DNA from: Nitrospinaceae bacterium
GTDB lineage: Bacteria > Nitrospinota > Nitrospinia > Nitrospinales > JACRGP01
Length of the DNA: 61,052 bases
NCBI GenBank assembly: GCA_029261555.1
Contig: JAJDBB010000006.1
Location: 1 to 61,052 of the forward strand
Direction: 5' to 3'
Shown here: one piece after another, positions 20,279-29,655 of the stretch
How positions within the stretch are numbered: position 1 is the first letter of the stretch
How the letters are laid out: each line of letters opens with the position of its first letter
Notes under the pieces: generated by a model
What the model saw: only the letters and a program-made list of their open reading frames with translations
Databases searched by the model: none
Told to the model about the DNA's origin: nothing
Program-made: the position numbers and the translations under genes

Positions 20279-21370
20279 TCATGCCGCCTCTTTCATTGAA
20301 GGGGCGTTTTCGTACCAACTGCGGGTGGCGTTCGTTATCCGGACGACGGACAGCATCACCGGCACTTCGACGAGAACGCCGACGACGGTGGCCAGCGCCG
20401 CGCCGGATTCGAATCCGAACAGACTGATGGCCTTGGCGACCGCCAATTCAATAAAATTGCTGGCGCCAATGAGAGCCGAAGGTCCGGCTACGCAATGGGC
20501 CACGCCAAACGACCGGTTCAGCAGATAGGCCAAAGCGGCGTTAAAGTAAACCTGAATGGTGATGGGAACTGCCAGCAACAATATGGGCCAGAAATTGGAA
20601 ATTATCCGCGTCCCCTGAAAGCCGAACAGCAACACCAGCATGGCCAGAAGCGAAGCCAGGGAAACGGGGTGAAGCGCCTTAAGTAAGTTTTCAAGGCCCT
20701 TTTCTCCTCGACTTTTCAACACGCGTTTTCGCCAGAAATGGGAAAAGATCACCGGGACGATAATATACAGTCCCACGGATAAAACCAAGGTGCCCCAGGG
20801 AACAGTGATCGAGGCGAAGCCCAGCAACATTCCGACAATGGGCGCGAAGGCGAAAATCATAATGACGTCGTTCAACGCTACCTGACTAAGCGTGAACTGG
20901 GGATCGCCCTTGGAGAGATGGCTCCATACAAAAACCATCGCGGTACAGGGCGCCGCAGCGAGAATGATCAGCCCGGCGATGTAGGAATCGATTTGATCCG
21001 CCGGCAACAGCGGCGCGAATATCCCCTTGATGAAGAACCAGCCTAACAAGGCCATCGAAAAAGGTTTGACCGCCCAGTTGACAAATACCGTCACGGCGAT
21101 TCCCTTCCAATGCGAGCGCACCTCGTGCAACGCGCCGAAGTCGACTCTCAACAACATAGGGATGATCATCAGCCAGATTAAAACGGCGACTGGTAAATTG
21201 ACCTTGGCGATTTCCGCAGAGCCGACGATCTGGAAGGCAGAGGGAATTAAATTCCCAAGCACAATCCCCGCCAAAATACATAGAAACACCCAGACGCTTA
21301 AATATCTTTCGAAAAATCCAAGCGGACTGTCTGTCGATGGACGTTCCACGGTTTCATCAATGGCGTTCAT
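20279..21370 (-). CDS. ACR3-family arsenite efflux permease
   Basis: 363 residues with ten hydrophobic segments. The ACR3 signature is present: the transport cysteine in IILAAAPCTAMVFVWSHLSKGD, the QVALNDVIM region, and the end-of-protein motif LIGASNFIELAVAKAISLFG. These permeases expel As(III), and sometimes Sb(III), using the proton gradient. The gene lies 32 bases downstream of an arsR-type repressor gene on the same strand, a minimal ars operon. No arsenate reductase (arsC) is in the window. Confidence 0.95.
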   Translation of the reverse strand: MNAIDETVERPSTDSPLGFFERYLSVWVFLCILAGIVLGNLIPSAFQIVGSAEIAKVNLPVAVLIWLMIIPMLLRVDFGALHEVRSHWKGIAVTVFVNWAVKPFSMALLGWFFIKGIFAPLLPADQIDSYIAGLIILAAAPCTAMVFVWSHLSKGDPQFTLSQVALNDVIMIFAFAPIVGMLLGFASITVPWGTLVLSVGLYIIVPVIFSHFWRKRVLKSRGEKGLENLLKALHPVSLASLLAMLVLLFGFQGTRIISNFWPILLLAVPITIQVYFNAALAYLLNRSFGVAHCVAGPSALIGASNFIELAVAKAISLFGFESGAALATVVGVLVEVPVMLSVVRITNATRSWYENAPSMKEAA

Positions 21371-21402
21371 TTCTCTTTCCCCAAAATTTGCACGACCAAA
21401 TT

Positions 21403-21744
21403 TTATTTTTTTAATGCGCGAACCTTGCGAGGACGCGAAGACACTTTACGTTTTTCGCTAATTCCCTGGCAACAATTCTCCGTCAGGTATCCCATCAGTT
21501 CGTTCATGGCGGCGTAATGAGCGGAGTAATACAGGGTCCGCCCCTCGCGCCGGCATTTTACGAGTCCGGCGTGTTTGAGTTGGCTCAAATGGAAGGACAA
21601 GGTGGAAAGCGGGAGTCCCAGATGTGCCCCGATTCGACCCGCAGGCACGCCCTCCAAGCCCGCTTGGACCAGATACCGAAACACCGTCAGACGGCTCTCC
21701 TGAGAGAGGGCCGACAACGCCGAAACTGCTTTTTCAATTTCCAT
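21403..21744 (-). CDS. arsR: ArsR/SmtB-family arsenical-responsive repressor
   Basis: 113 residues from ATG 21744. The winged helix-turn-helix is clear (SALSQESRLTVFRYL, then GRIGAHLGLPLSTLSFHLSQLKHAGLV with recognition helix, then REGRTLYYSAH wing). The classical ELCVCDL metal site of helix 3 is absent. A vicinal cysteine pair lies at the C-terminal end (Cys91-Cys92 in TENCCQG), with Cys64 in VKCRREG. This resembles the Acidithiobacillus-type ArsR in which As(III) binds C-terminal cysteines. It is the first gene of the ars operon and probably represses it from the inverted repeat around its own start. Confidence 0.88.
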   Translation of the reverse strand: MEIEKAVSALSALSQESRLTVFRYLVQAGLEGVPAGRIGAHLGLPLSTLSFHLSQLKHAGLVKCRREGRTLYYSAHYAAMNELMGYLTENCCQGISEKRKVSSRPRKVRALKK

Positions 21745-21780
21745 ATTTCCAATAATATAGAAATATAAAGCCAATATCAA
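21743..21780 (-). promoter_or_regulatory. arsR promoter with overlapping inverted-repeat operator
   Basis: On the minus strand TTGATA (21780-21775), 17 bases and TATTAT (21757-21752) form a good sigma-70-type promoter. An inverted repeat atatttc/gaaatat (21743-21749 and 21760-21766) covers the -10 element and reaches the ATG at 21744. This fits an ArsR operator. Spacing from the -10 element puts the expected transcription start at or within a few bases of the ATG, so the mRNA may be leaderless. Confidence 0.6.
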
Positions 21781-21815
21781 ACTATTATTTTGCGGGTTTC
21801 AGTTTACAAAATTTT

Positions 21816-23216
21816 TTAAAACCGGGCGTGCTTGGGGGTGCGAGGAAAGGGGATGACGTCGCGGATGTTCTCCATCCCAGTGACGAACTGGACGAGGCGC
21901 TCGAACCCGAGTCCAAACCCGGAATGCGGGGCCGATCCATAACGCCGCAGATCCAGGTACCACCAGTATTCCTCAGGATCGACGCCTTTAATTTTCATGC
22001 GATCCACAAGAATTTCAAAATCGTCCTCGCGCTGACTGCCGCCGATGATCTCGCCCAGCTTGGGAAGCAGGACGTCCATGGCGCGGACAGTTTCCTTGTC
22101 CTCGTTGAGTTTCATGTAGAACGGTTTGATAGCTTCCGGATAGTTGTAGACCATGACGGGTTTTTTAAAGGCCTCTTCGGCGAGATAGCGTTCGTGCTCC
22201 GCCTGCAGGTTGCATCCCCATTCGACGGCATACTGAAAGGTCTTTCCGGATTTTTGCAGAAGGTGGATGGCGTCGGCGTAATGTAGGCGCTCAAAACTGT
22301 TCTCCACAATATTTTTCAACGTATCCAGAATTGTGGAATCAATCCGCTGATTAAAAAACGCCATGTCGTCGGCGCAGTTGTCCAATACGTCGCGAACGAG
22401 ATATTTTATAAACTCCTCCGCAAGGTCCATGTCGTCGTCGAGGTCGTAAAAGGCCATTTCCGGTTCGACCATCCAGAATTCCGCGAGATGCCGGCTGGTG
22501 TTGGAATTTTCCGCGCGGAAGGTGGGACCAAAGGTGTAAATTTCGCCCAGCGCCAGGGCGTAAGTCTCTCCTTCCAACTGGCCGCTCACCGTCAGGCCGG
22601 TTTTGTCGCCAAAAAAATCCTGGCTGAAATCCGTCTTCCCGTCGACTTTGGGAACCTTGTCCAAGTCTAGCGTCGTGACCTGGAACATCTCTCCGGCGCC
22701 CTCGCAATCGCTGGCGGTGATGATAGGGGTGTGCAGGTAGAGGAATCCGCGCTCGTTAAAAAATTTGTGAATGGCCCAGGCCAGGCGATTTCGCACGCGC
22801 ATCACCGCGCCCATGGTGTTGGTGCGCGGACGCAAATGGGCGATCTCGCGCAAAAACTCGAAGGAATGCCGCTTCTTTTGCAGGGGGTATTTTTCCGGAT
22901 CGGCGGTCCCGTAAACCTTCAACTCAGCAACCTGCAACTCTACGGACTGGCCCTTGGCGGGGGATTCCACCAGGTTCCCCAACAGGTCCACGCAACTACC
23001 CGCGGTCAATTGATGAGTCAACTCCTCGTAGCCGGGAAGGTTGGCGTCGATGATGGCTTGCAGATTCTTCAAACACGATCCGTCGTTGACTTCCAAAAAT
23101 GAAAAACCGCCCTTGGAATCGCGACGCGTGCGCACCCATCCCTGGACCCGAATATTTTCCATTGCCCCTCCACTTTCGAGAAGAGCCTTTATTTTTTGTC
23201 GTTTAATTTTCGCCAT
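21816..23216 (-). CDS. asnS: Asparaginyl-tRNA synthetase
   Basis: 466 residues, normal for class IIb AsnRS. The N-terminal OB-fold anticodon-binding domain carries [24 protein letters not shown]. Motif 2 includes [22 protein letters not shown], and motif 3 is [27 protein letters not shown]. The NTSRHLAEF and [10 protein letters not shown] features distinguish AsnS from AspS. The enzyme charges tRNA-Asn directly. Monocistronic by appearance, with neighbours unrelated. Confidence 0.97.
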   Translation of the reverse strand: MAKIKRQKIKALLESGGAMENIRVQGWVRTRRDSKGGFSFLEVNDGSCLKNLQAIIDANLPGYEELTHQLTAGSCVDLLGNLVESPAKGQSVELQVAELKVYGTADPEKYPLQKKRHSFEFLREIAHLRPRTNTMGAVMRVRNRLAWAIHKFFNERGFLYLHTPIITASDCEGAGEMFQVTTLDLDKVPKVDGKTDFSQDFFGDKTGLTVSGQLEGETYALALGEIYTFGPTFRAENSNTSRHLAEFWMVEPEMAFYDLDDDMDLAEEFIKYLVRDVLDNCADDMAFFNQRIDSTILDTLKNIVENSFERLHYADAIHLLQKSGKTFQYAVEWGCNLQAEHERYLAEEAFKKPVMVYNYPEAIKPFYMKLNEDKETVRAMDVLLPKLGEIIGGSQREDDFEILVDRMKIKGVDPEEYWWYLDLRRYGSAPHSGFGLGFERLVQFVTGMENIRDVIPFPRTPKHARF

Positions 23217-23353
23217 AATCCTTTGTCTTTTTTAAAAGTTTACCATGAAACCGCAGTTGAGCCAGCGGGAAAAACCGTCGTTGCGGGAGACGCCGAGGAC
23301 GTGGACCGCATTGACATCAAGTGTCTTTTTGGTTATTTTAAATTCCGGCTTTA

Positions 23354-23731
23354 ATGAAGCCAATCCTGTTCCGGCCCTTCGTTCCAAACCGGGCCGTCCC
23401 GCCGCAAATTCTTTTAACTTGGGTGAGTGTATTGTTTATTTTCGGGAATTTTTTACAAGCCACCGCGACCGTCCTCGACATGGCATTGACCCTGTATATG
23501 TGGATCATTATTATTCGGGCGTTGCTTTCCTGGGTGAATCCCGATCCCTACAACCCCATCGTTCAGTTTTTACACCGCGCCACCGACCCCTTGATGGACC
23601 GGATACGTCGCGTACTTCCCATGTCCGGAATGGGGATAGATTTTTCTCCAATCATCGTCATCATGGGAATTTTCTTTTTAAGAATTTTTGTGGTGCAAAC
23701 GCTCAGCCAGATCGCCATGCAAATGCAATAG
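23354..23731 (+). CDS. YggT-family integral membrane protein
   Basis: 125 residues from the first ATG. Family similarity starts at LFIFGNFLQATATVLDMALTLYM, so a start at GTG 23423 or TTG 23432 (about 99 residues) is also plausible. Two YggT membrane segments bracket the conserved RALLSWVNPDPYNPIVQFLHRATDP loop. Members are implicated in osmotic tolerance or in membrane organisation near division and cell-shape proteins, but the molecular role is unclear. Followed by a DUF167 gene, a pairing seen widely as yggT-yggU. Confidence 0.88.
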   Translation: MKPILFRPFVPNRAVPPQILLTWVSVLFIFGNFLQATATVLDMALTLYMWIIIIRALLSWVNPDPYNPIVQFLHRATDPLMDRIRRVLPMSGMGIDFSPIIVIMGIFFLRIFVVQTLSQIAMQMQ

Positions 23732-23750
23732 CCCTCCCCAGTATTTCGCC

Positions 23751-24075
23751 ATGTCTTTAAATGTCAAAGAAGTCGATGGAGGCGTCCAGTTTTCCGTTAC
23801 GGTTCAACCGCGTTCTTCCAAAAACCTTCTGGTCGGCGTATACAATGATACCCTGAAAATCAAATTAACCTCTCCGCCCGTTGAAGGGGCGGCCAATAAA
23901 ATGTGCGTTAAGTTTCTGGCCAAAGTTCTTGGCGTGAGTCCTTCCCGCGTTTCAATCATTCTAGGCCAGACGAGTAAACATAAAACCATTCAAATCGATT
24001 CCATGAACAAAGAAAATTTTTTGCAAACCATTCAACCCGCCTTTTCCCCGGCGACAGATGGAGATAAAAAGACCC

Positions 24076-24083
<8 letters not shown>
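23751..24083 (+). CDS. DUF167/YggU-family protein
   Basis: 110 residues from ATG 23751. The small alpha/beta domain shows the family pattern [65 protein letters not shown]. The function is unknown in all organisms. It lies 19 bases after yggT, and its last eight bases overlap the mtnA start (ATGCTTAA), so it belongs to the same transcript. A tail beyond the domain ([16 protein letters not shown]) is poorly conserved. Confidence 0.88.
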
Positions 24084-25112
<1,029 letters not shown>

Positions 25113-25116
<4 letters not shown>

Positions 25117-26102
25117 AGGCCATGATTCTGGCGGCGGGATTCGGCGAGCGCCATACGCCGCTGACGCGCTGTACTCCCAAGCCGATGTTCCCGGTGATGA
25201 ACCGCCCCATTCTGGAACATACTCTGCGTTATCTCAAGTCGCACGGCTTTAGAAAAATCGTCGTCAACCTGCACCACCTTCCCGACGCGGTGATGGATTA
25301 TTTTGGCGACGGAAGCTCGCTCGGACTCGACGTCGTATATTCCAGGGAGCCGGAAATTTTGGGGACGGCGGGGGGAATCAAGCTGGCGCAGTCGCATCTG
25401 GACGACGGAACATTTTTAGTCGTCAACAGCGATATCCTGACAGACGTCGATCTGGGCGCCATGCTAGAATTCCATCAATCCAACCGCTCGCGCCTGACCC
25501 TGGCGCTGACTCCAACCCCATCGGCAGAAACCCACGACCCCATCGAGTTAGACCCGACCGGTCGCATCGTTCACTTCGTCGGAGCCTCTTCAATAAATAT
25601 TCCGGAATTAACTTCCCGCTGGACGTTTTCCGGAATTCAAATCATGGAGCCGGAAATTTTTGAGCGCATTCCTGAAGGGCGTTTTTGCGGAACCACGGAC
25701 GAAATTTTTCCGGCGATGGTGGAGGAAGGCGTCAATGTGTTTGGATACGTTCACGAAGGCTATTGGCGGGACATGGGAACGCGCGCGGGCTACCTGCAAC
25801 TGCACCGCGATATTTTCGACGGCGCCGCGCGGCTGGTGGAGGCTACCGGGCTGGAAGAAAATGCCCAGACCTTTATCGGAAAAAATTGCAACATCGCGCC
25901 CGACGCGCAGGTCGGTCCTTATGCGATTCTGGGCGATGGATGCACGGTAGGCGACGGCGCTCGAATCGTAAATTCCGTTTGCTGGGAAAACGCGGTCATT
26001 GGCGCCCGCGCCCTGGTTCAGGACTCCATCCTCGGTAAAGGGGCGCGGGTCCTGGACGGCACGCAGGTCGACGATCAATCTTTGACAGCCGAGGCTACAT
26101 AA
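25113..26102 (+). CDS. Sugar-phosphate nucleotidyltransferase with left-handed beta-helix
   Basis: 329 residues. The NTP-transferase domain opens with [35 protein letters not shown], the nucleotide-binding GxGxR-like signature in its ERHTPLT form, and continues with [11 protein letters not shown] (metal Asp). A C-terminal hexapeptide-repeat helix follows ([23 protein letters not shown] onward). Likely products are GDP-mannose or another NDP-sugar. A loop reading [12 protein letters not shown] lacks the more common GxGTRLxPLT arginine-leucine form. Overlaps mtnA by four bases (ATGA). The specific sugar cannot be inferred. Confidence 0.88.
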
Positions 26103-26143
26103 AACGCGCAAAAAAAACCGCCGAAGGAAAATCCCCCCGGCGG
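26102..26143 (-). terminator. Intrinsic terminator for the DUF3386-like gene, possibly bidirectional
   Basis: The arms ccgccg (26118-26123) and cggcgg (26138-26143) form a hairpin. On the minus strand it is followed at once by a run of eight T residues. On the plus strand the tract after the hairpin is only moderately T-rich (ccttccctacttttcttt), so termination of the nucleotidyltransferase transcript is weaker. Confidence 0.75.
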
Positions 26144-26161
26144 CCTTCCCTACTTTTCTTT

Positions 26162-26839
26162 CTATAACAATTTGTGAGCGCTCAGGGTCATCTCGCTGAC
26201 CACGACTTTGCCGTCCTGTAAATCGATGATGCGACGTTGTTCCGGCAGGTCCGCCTCGCCGACGCGAGTATAAGCGTCGGTATAACTCTCCACGTTTTTA
26301 ACGCCCTTGTTCTCCGGATGGAGGTAGAACACCGAATACTTGCTGGTCAAAAACTTTCCATCCACATTTTTAACGCTGTCTTCGATGTTGATTGAAAATG
26401 AAAAGCGCGGCGTGGCGCGGTTGATCTGCCGAATCCTGCCTTCCTTGATCCGGTAAAAGGAACTCATGCCGTCGCCGCCCATGTTGACAATGCGTCCCAG
26501 GGGATGCGAACCGTCGTCCCCAAAACTCAATTTATACTTACCGTCGGACTCGTCGAAAGAACGCGGACCTCGGTGCATGGCGATGGATGCCAGGTTTTCA
26601 GACGCGAATTCCTTATGGGATTCCCCTTCCAAACTCGACTCGATCTCTTTGGGACCCTTGACGGTTACGGTTCCTTTCTCTTCTTTACCGTTGATGTTGA
26701 CGCAGACGTCCGCGCTGAACCCCTTGAATCCTTCGGGCCATCGGGCGGTATTGGAAAAAACTTCGCTCATCGCCGTTCGCGCTTCCGCGTCGTCGTCTGC
26801 GACGGTTGCCACATCCTCCGGCTTTGTGTAGGTTGTCAT
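26162..26839 (-). CDS. DUF3386-like protein
   Basis: 225 residues from ATG 26839, with AGGAG upstream at good spacing. No signal peptide is visible. The acidic N-terminus (TTYTKPEDVATVADDDAEARTAMSEVF) leads into a beta-rich body with regular strands (FSADVCVNINGKEEKGTVTVKG, KYKLSFGDDG, SFYRIKEGRIRQINR, KFLTSKYSVFYL, QRRIIDLQDGKVVVSEMTLSAH). The pattern fits the DUF3386 family, best known from cyanobacteria. The function is unknown. Monocistronic, ending in a clear terminator. Confidence 0.7.
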   Translation of the reverse strand: MTTYTKPEDVATVADDDAEARTAMSEVFSNTARWPEGFKGFSADVCVNINGKEEKGTVTVKGPKEIESSLEGESHKEFASENLASIAMHRGPRSFDESDGKYKLSFGDDGSHPLGRIVNMGGDGMSSFYRIKEGRIRQINRATPRFSFSINIEDSVKNVDGKFLTSKYSVFYLHPENKGVKNVESYTDAYTRVGEADLPEQRRIIDLQDGKVVVSEMTLSAHKLL

Positions 26840-26974
26840 TTTTAGCGCTCCTATTATAAATTCATTCAGCTTAATAAATATCAACCGCCGCCCATCTACT
26901 GATCGCTTCAATAGGAACGGAACGACGTTTCCTTCGCCGCCTGTCGCGCCGGAGGAATTTCGGGAAAGTGGAAC

Positions 26975-28015
26975 TTAATAATAAATTTCCACCTTGGCGT
27001 TCTTTTTAATGTCTTCCAGGTATTTGGCGATGAGGGTTTTGGCTTCCTGAGTGTACAAGTACCTCTGAATCGATCCCTTGACGTCCTCAAAGGGAGCGTA
27101 CTCCGCGGCTTTGACCTCGTTCAGTTTGATGATGTGATAGCCGAATCCCGTTTCAACGACGCCGCTCGTCTCCCCGGGTTTTAGGGCGCCGACCGCCGCG
27201 TCGAACTCGCCGGGAAAGACGCCCTTGTAGATGAAGTCCAAATCGCCGCCGGAATTAACGCTGGCGAGATCCTCGGAATATTTTTTAGCCAACGCGTCAA
27301 AATCCGCGCCGCCCTTGGCTTCTTCAAGAACCAGGTCTATCCTCTTCCTGGCCTCCTTACTGTGCTCCTCCCTCTTCGCCTCCAATTCCTCGGGGGCAAC
27401 TGATTTCAGTTTGTCCGGCGGAAAATGGAACATAAAAATGTGTTGAACTCGAAAGGCCTCGGGCCGGAAAAAACTTTCCTTATTATCGTCGTAAAACTTT
27501 TGAACGGATTTGTCGTCGATATCGATTTGCCCTTCCACCTGCTTGCGGAGGATAGAGTGCGAAACGGTATCGATCTCAATGGACTTTTTAATTTCGTCAA
27601 GATCGATCCCTCTTTGCTCCAAAGCTTTATTAAATTCCGCTTCGTTGGCGTAACCGGCCTTTAATTTTTCCAACTCCTCGTTGACGACGTCCTTTGAGAC
27701 CTGCTGATCTTTTCCCTGGCCCTTTTGGTACAAAATTTCCCGGACAATTTCCTTGTCAACGATGTCCCGGATAATTTCGATGCTTTGTTTTTTATCGATT
27801 TTCTTTTTAACCAGCTTCACGACCCGGTTGAATTCGAATTTCACAAACTTCGAGTTAATTTCAACTCCGTTAACGCGAGCCACAACGTCGGGAATACCCA
27901 GCCCTTCGGTAGAGTCCTTTTCAAAATAAGGCTCGGCGCCAGACGCCGCTTCCCCAAAAACAAACAAGCAAAAAATAAAAACCAAACTCCAGGATGGCAA
28001 CAAAGACCTTTGCAT
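26975..28015 (-). CDS. Periplasmic parvulin-type peptidyl-prolyl isomerase (SurA/PpiC-like)
   Basis: 346 residues from ATG 28015 (GGAG eight bases upstream). A signal peptide ends near FGEAASGAEP. A SurA-like N-terminal chaperone helical region follows (RVNGVEINSKFVKFEFNRVVKL), then the parvulin domain at ~195-310 with RVQHIFMF, ALAKKYSEDLASVNSGGDLDFIYKG and ETGFGYHIIKLNEVK. It helps outer-membrane or secreted proteins fold. One parvulin domain is present, as opposed to two in E. coli SurA. Divergent from the methyltransferase gene. Confidence 0.9.
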   Translation of the reverse strand: MQRSLLPSWSLVFIFCLFVFGEAASGAEPYFEKDSTEGLGIPDVVARVNGVEINSKFVKFEFNRVVKLVKKKIDKKQSIEIIRDIVDKEIVREILYQKGQGKDQQVSKDVVNEELEKLKAGYANEAEFNKALEQRGIDLDEIKKSIEIDTVSHSILRKQVEGQIDIDDKSVQKFYDDNKESFFRPEAFRVQHIFMFHFPPDKLKSVAPEELEAKREEHSKEARKRIDLVLEEAKGGADFDALAKKYSEDLASVNSGGDLDFIYKGVFPGEFDAAVGALKPGETSGVVETGFGYHIIKLNEVKAAEYAPFEDVKGSIQRYLYTQEAKTLIAKYLEDIKKNAKVEIYY

Positions 28016-28203
28016 GCAAAACGCTCCACAGTAGCTGATGTTATCGATATGATATCTACAAGTTTTATATACCAAACGCCGCCATAAAAGCAACACCGCT
28101 TCCCGGTAAAGCCCAAAATCCTTGTAATTCTCAGGAAACAGCAGTTTAATGATGGCAGCAAAACCCTATAAAGTTTTTTCAATTGAAAGACATTTTAGTC
28201 GGC

Positions 28204-29202
28204 ATGAAACGCGAAACGCCCGCCCCTGAAACCAATCATCTCCCCTGCCGAATTTGCGGCGACAGCAAGCGCAGGCAATATTACGAGGCCCGGGAGACCC
28301 TGTTTGGACTGGGCGACAAGTTTCCCTACTTCAAATGTAACGCCTGCGGGTGCCTGCAAATCGCCGAAATTCCGGAAGAGATGTCGCGGTTCTATCCCCA
28401 AAAATATCACGATTTTTTTAGCCAGGACCATCCGGGCGCCAAACAAAACCCACTGGTCCGCTTTGCCAAAAACCGCAGGGACCGTTATGCGGCTTTAAAC
28501 CGAGGCATTCTTGGGCGCTGGCTTTATTCCCGGCATCCCGTCATGCCCTTGCGTTCCTTATCCCATATTTCTTTAGGATTCGACGCGCAAATTTTGGACG
28601 TGGGTTGCGGTCGGGGCGGGTTACTGTATTCGCTCCGCCAAATGGGATTCAAAAACCTCTTGGGAGTCGACGCCTTTATCAAGGAAGACATTTCATATAA
28701 AAATGGATTGCGCGTTCGGAAATGTTCGCTTCAGAAGGCAACAGGCCTCTGGGACCTTGTCATGTTCCACCACTCCTTTGAACATATAGAGGATCAGTTA
28801 AAAACTCTCCAATCCGCCGCCTCTTTATTGTCCGAGAATGGCGTTTGCCTCATTAGGATCCCGCTGTCATCCTCTCATGCCTTCGAAGAATACGGGGTCG
28901 ACTGGATCCATCTGGACGCGCCCAGACATTTTTTCCTACACACGTCAGACAGTTTCAAGCTCCTGGCGAAAAAAGCCGGGTTGCAAATATTTAAAACCGT
29001 TTACGATTCCGGGGAATTTCAGTTTTTGGGAAGTGAACAATGTCGTCGGGGGATTCCCTACGTTTCCGAGCAGTCTTACTGTCTGAATCCTGAAGGATCA
29101 ATATTTACTCGATCGGAAATAGACTTTTTTAAACAACGGGCCGCCGAATTGAACGCCGAACAAAAGGGCGACCAGGCGGCATTTTTTTTAACGCGAGCCT
29201 AA
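28204..29202 (+). CDS. SAM-dependent methyltransferase with N-terminal zinc-ribbon-like cysteines
   Basis: 332 residues from ATG 28204 (a TTG at 28183 adds seven residues). Two CxxC pairs near the start (CRICGD at ~16 and CNACGCLQ at ~52) form a zinc ribbon seen in sugar or lipid C-methyltransferases. The SAM site is ILDVGCGRGGLLYSLRQMG (~135-150), and a post-motif reads FHHSFEHIEDQLKTLQSA. The region after it has the GVDWIHLDAPRHFFLHT pattern common to this family. The substrate is unknown. The gene is followed 16 bases later by a response regulator. Confidence 0.85.
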   Translation: MKRETPAPETNHLPCRICGDSKRRQYYEARETLFGLGDKFPYFKCNACGCLQIAEIPEEMSRFYPQKYHDFFSQDHPGAKQNPLVRFAKNRRDRYAALNRGILGRWLYSRHPVMPLRSLSHISLGFDAQILDVGCGRGGLLYSLRQMGFKNLLGVDAFIKEDISYKNGLRVRKCSLQKATGLWDLVMFHHSFEHIEDQLKTLQSAASLLSENGVCLIRIPLSSSHAFEEYGVDWIHLDAPRHFFLHTSDSFKLLAKKAGLQIFKTVYDSGEFQFLGSEQCRRGIPYVSEQSYCLNPEGSIFTRSEIDFFKQRAAELNAEQKGDQAAFFLTRA

Positions 29203-29218
29203 ACCGCTATTCAAATCT

Positions 29219-29608
29219 ATGAACCATGATTCAAAAATTTTAATCGTGGACGACGACGAGGACAACGCTCGCATTCTGGAACATTTTTTAAAACGCGTTT
29301 GCGCCAACGTTGTCGTTACGGGCGACGGCTCGAAGGCTCTGGAATTTTTGGCCCAGGAACCCTATTTGGCTGTCTTTACCGATTGGATGATGCCAGAGAT
29401 GGACGGCGCGGAACTGATTCGTAAAATCCGCGAGGAGGTTCAACCCGCGCCCTTGATCGTCCTGATGTCCGCAAAGGATAAAAAACGGGCGCGCAAACAG
29501 GCTCTACAAATTGGCGCGGATGAGTTTTTCGGCAAACCCTTCAATCCCGACGACGTCGCTTCCTTCCTGGAAAAATGTTTGGAAAAACAAAAGCGTCCAC
29601 CATCGTAA
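29219..29608 (+). CDS. Single-domain response regulator (CheY-like receiver)
   Basis: 129 residues. The receiver features are complete: acidic cluster VDDDEDNAR (Asp11-13), phospho-acceptor Asp55 in FTDWMMPEMDG, conserved Ser in LMSAKDKK, and Lys in FFGKPFNPDD. There is no output domain, so it acts through protein contact or phosphotransfer. It lies 16 bases downstream of the methyltransferase gene. No histidine kinase is in the window. Confidence 0.93.
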   Translation: MNHDSKILIVDDDEDNARILEHFLKRVCANVVVTGDGSKALEFLAQEPYLAVFTDWMMPEMDGAELIRKIREEVQPAPLIVLMSAKDKKRARKQALQIGADEFFGKPFNPDDVASFLEKCLEKQKRPPS

Positions 29609-29655
29609 AATCCCTCCGATTTGGTTTGCTTCGCCCGGTCAGGACAATTACCAAC

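Noticed and set aside
23245-23760. 171-codon plus-strand open frame overlapping yggT
   Set aside because: It overlaps the YggT gene in another frame, has no family features, and YggT has clear family motifs.
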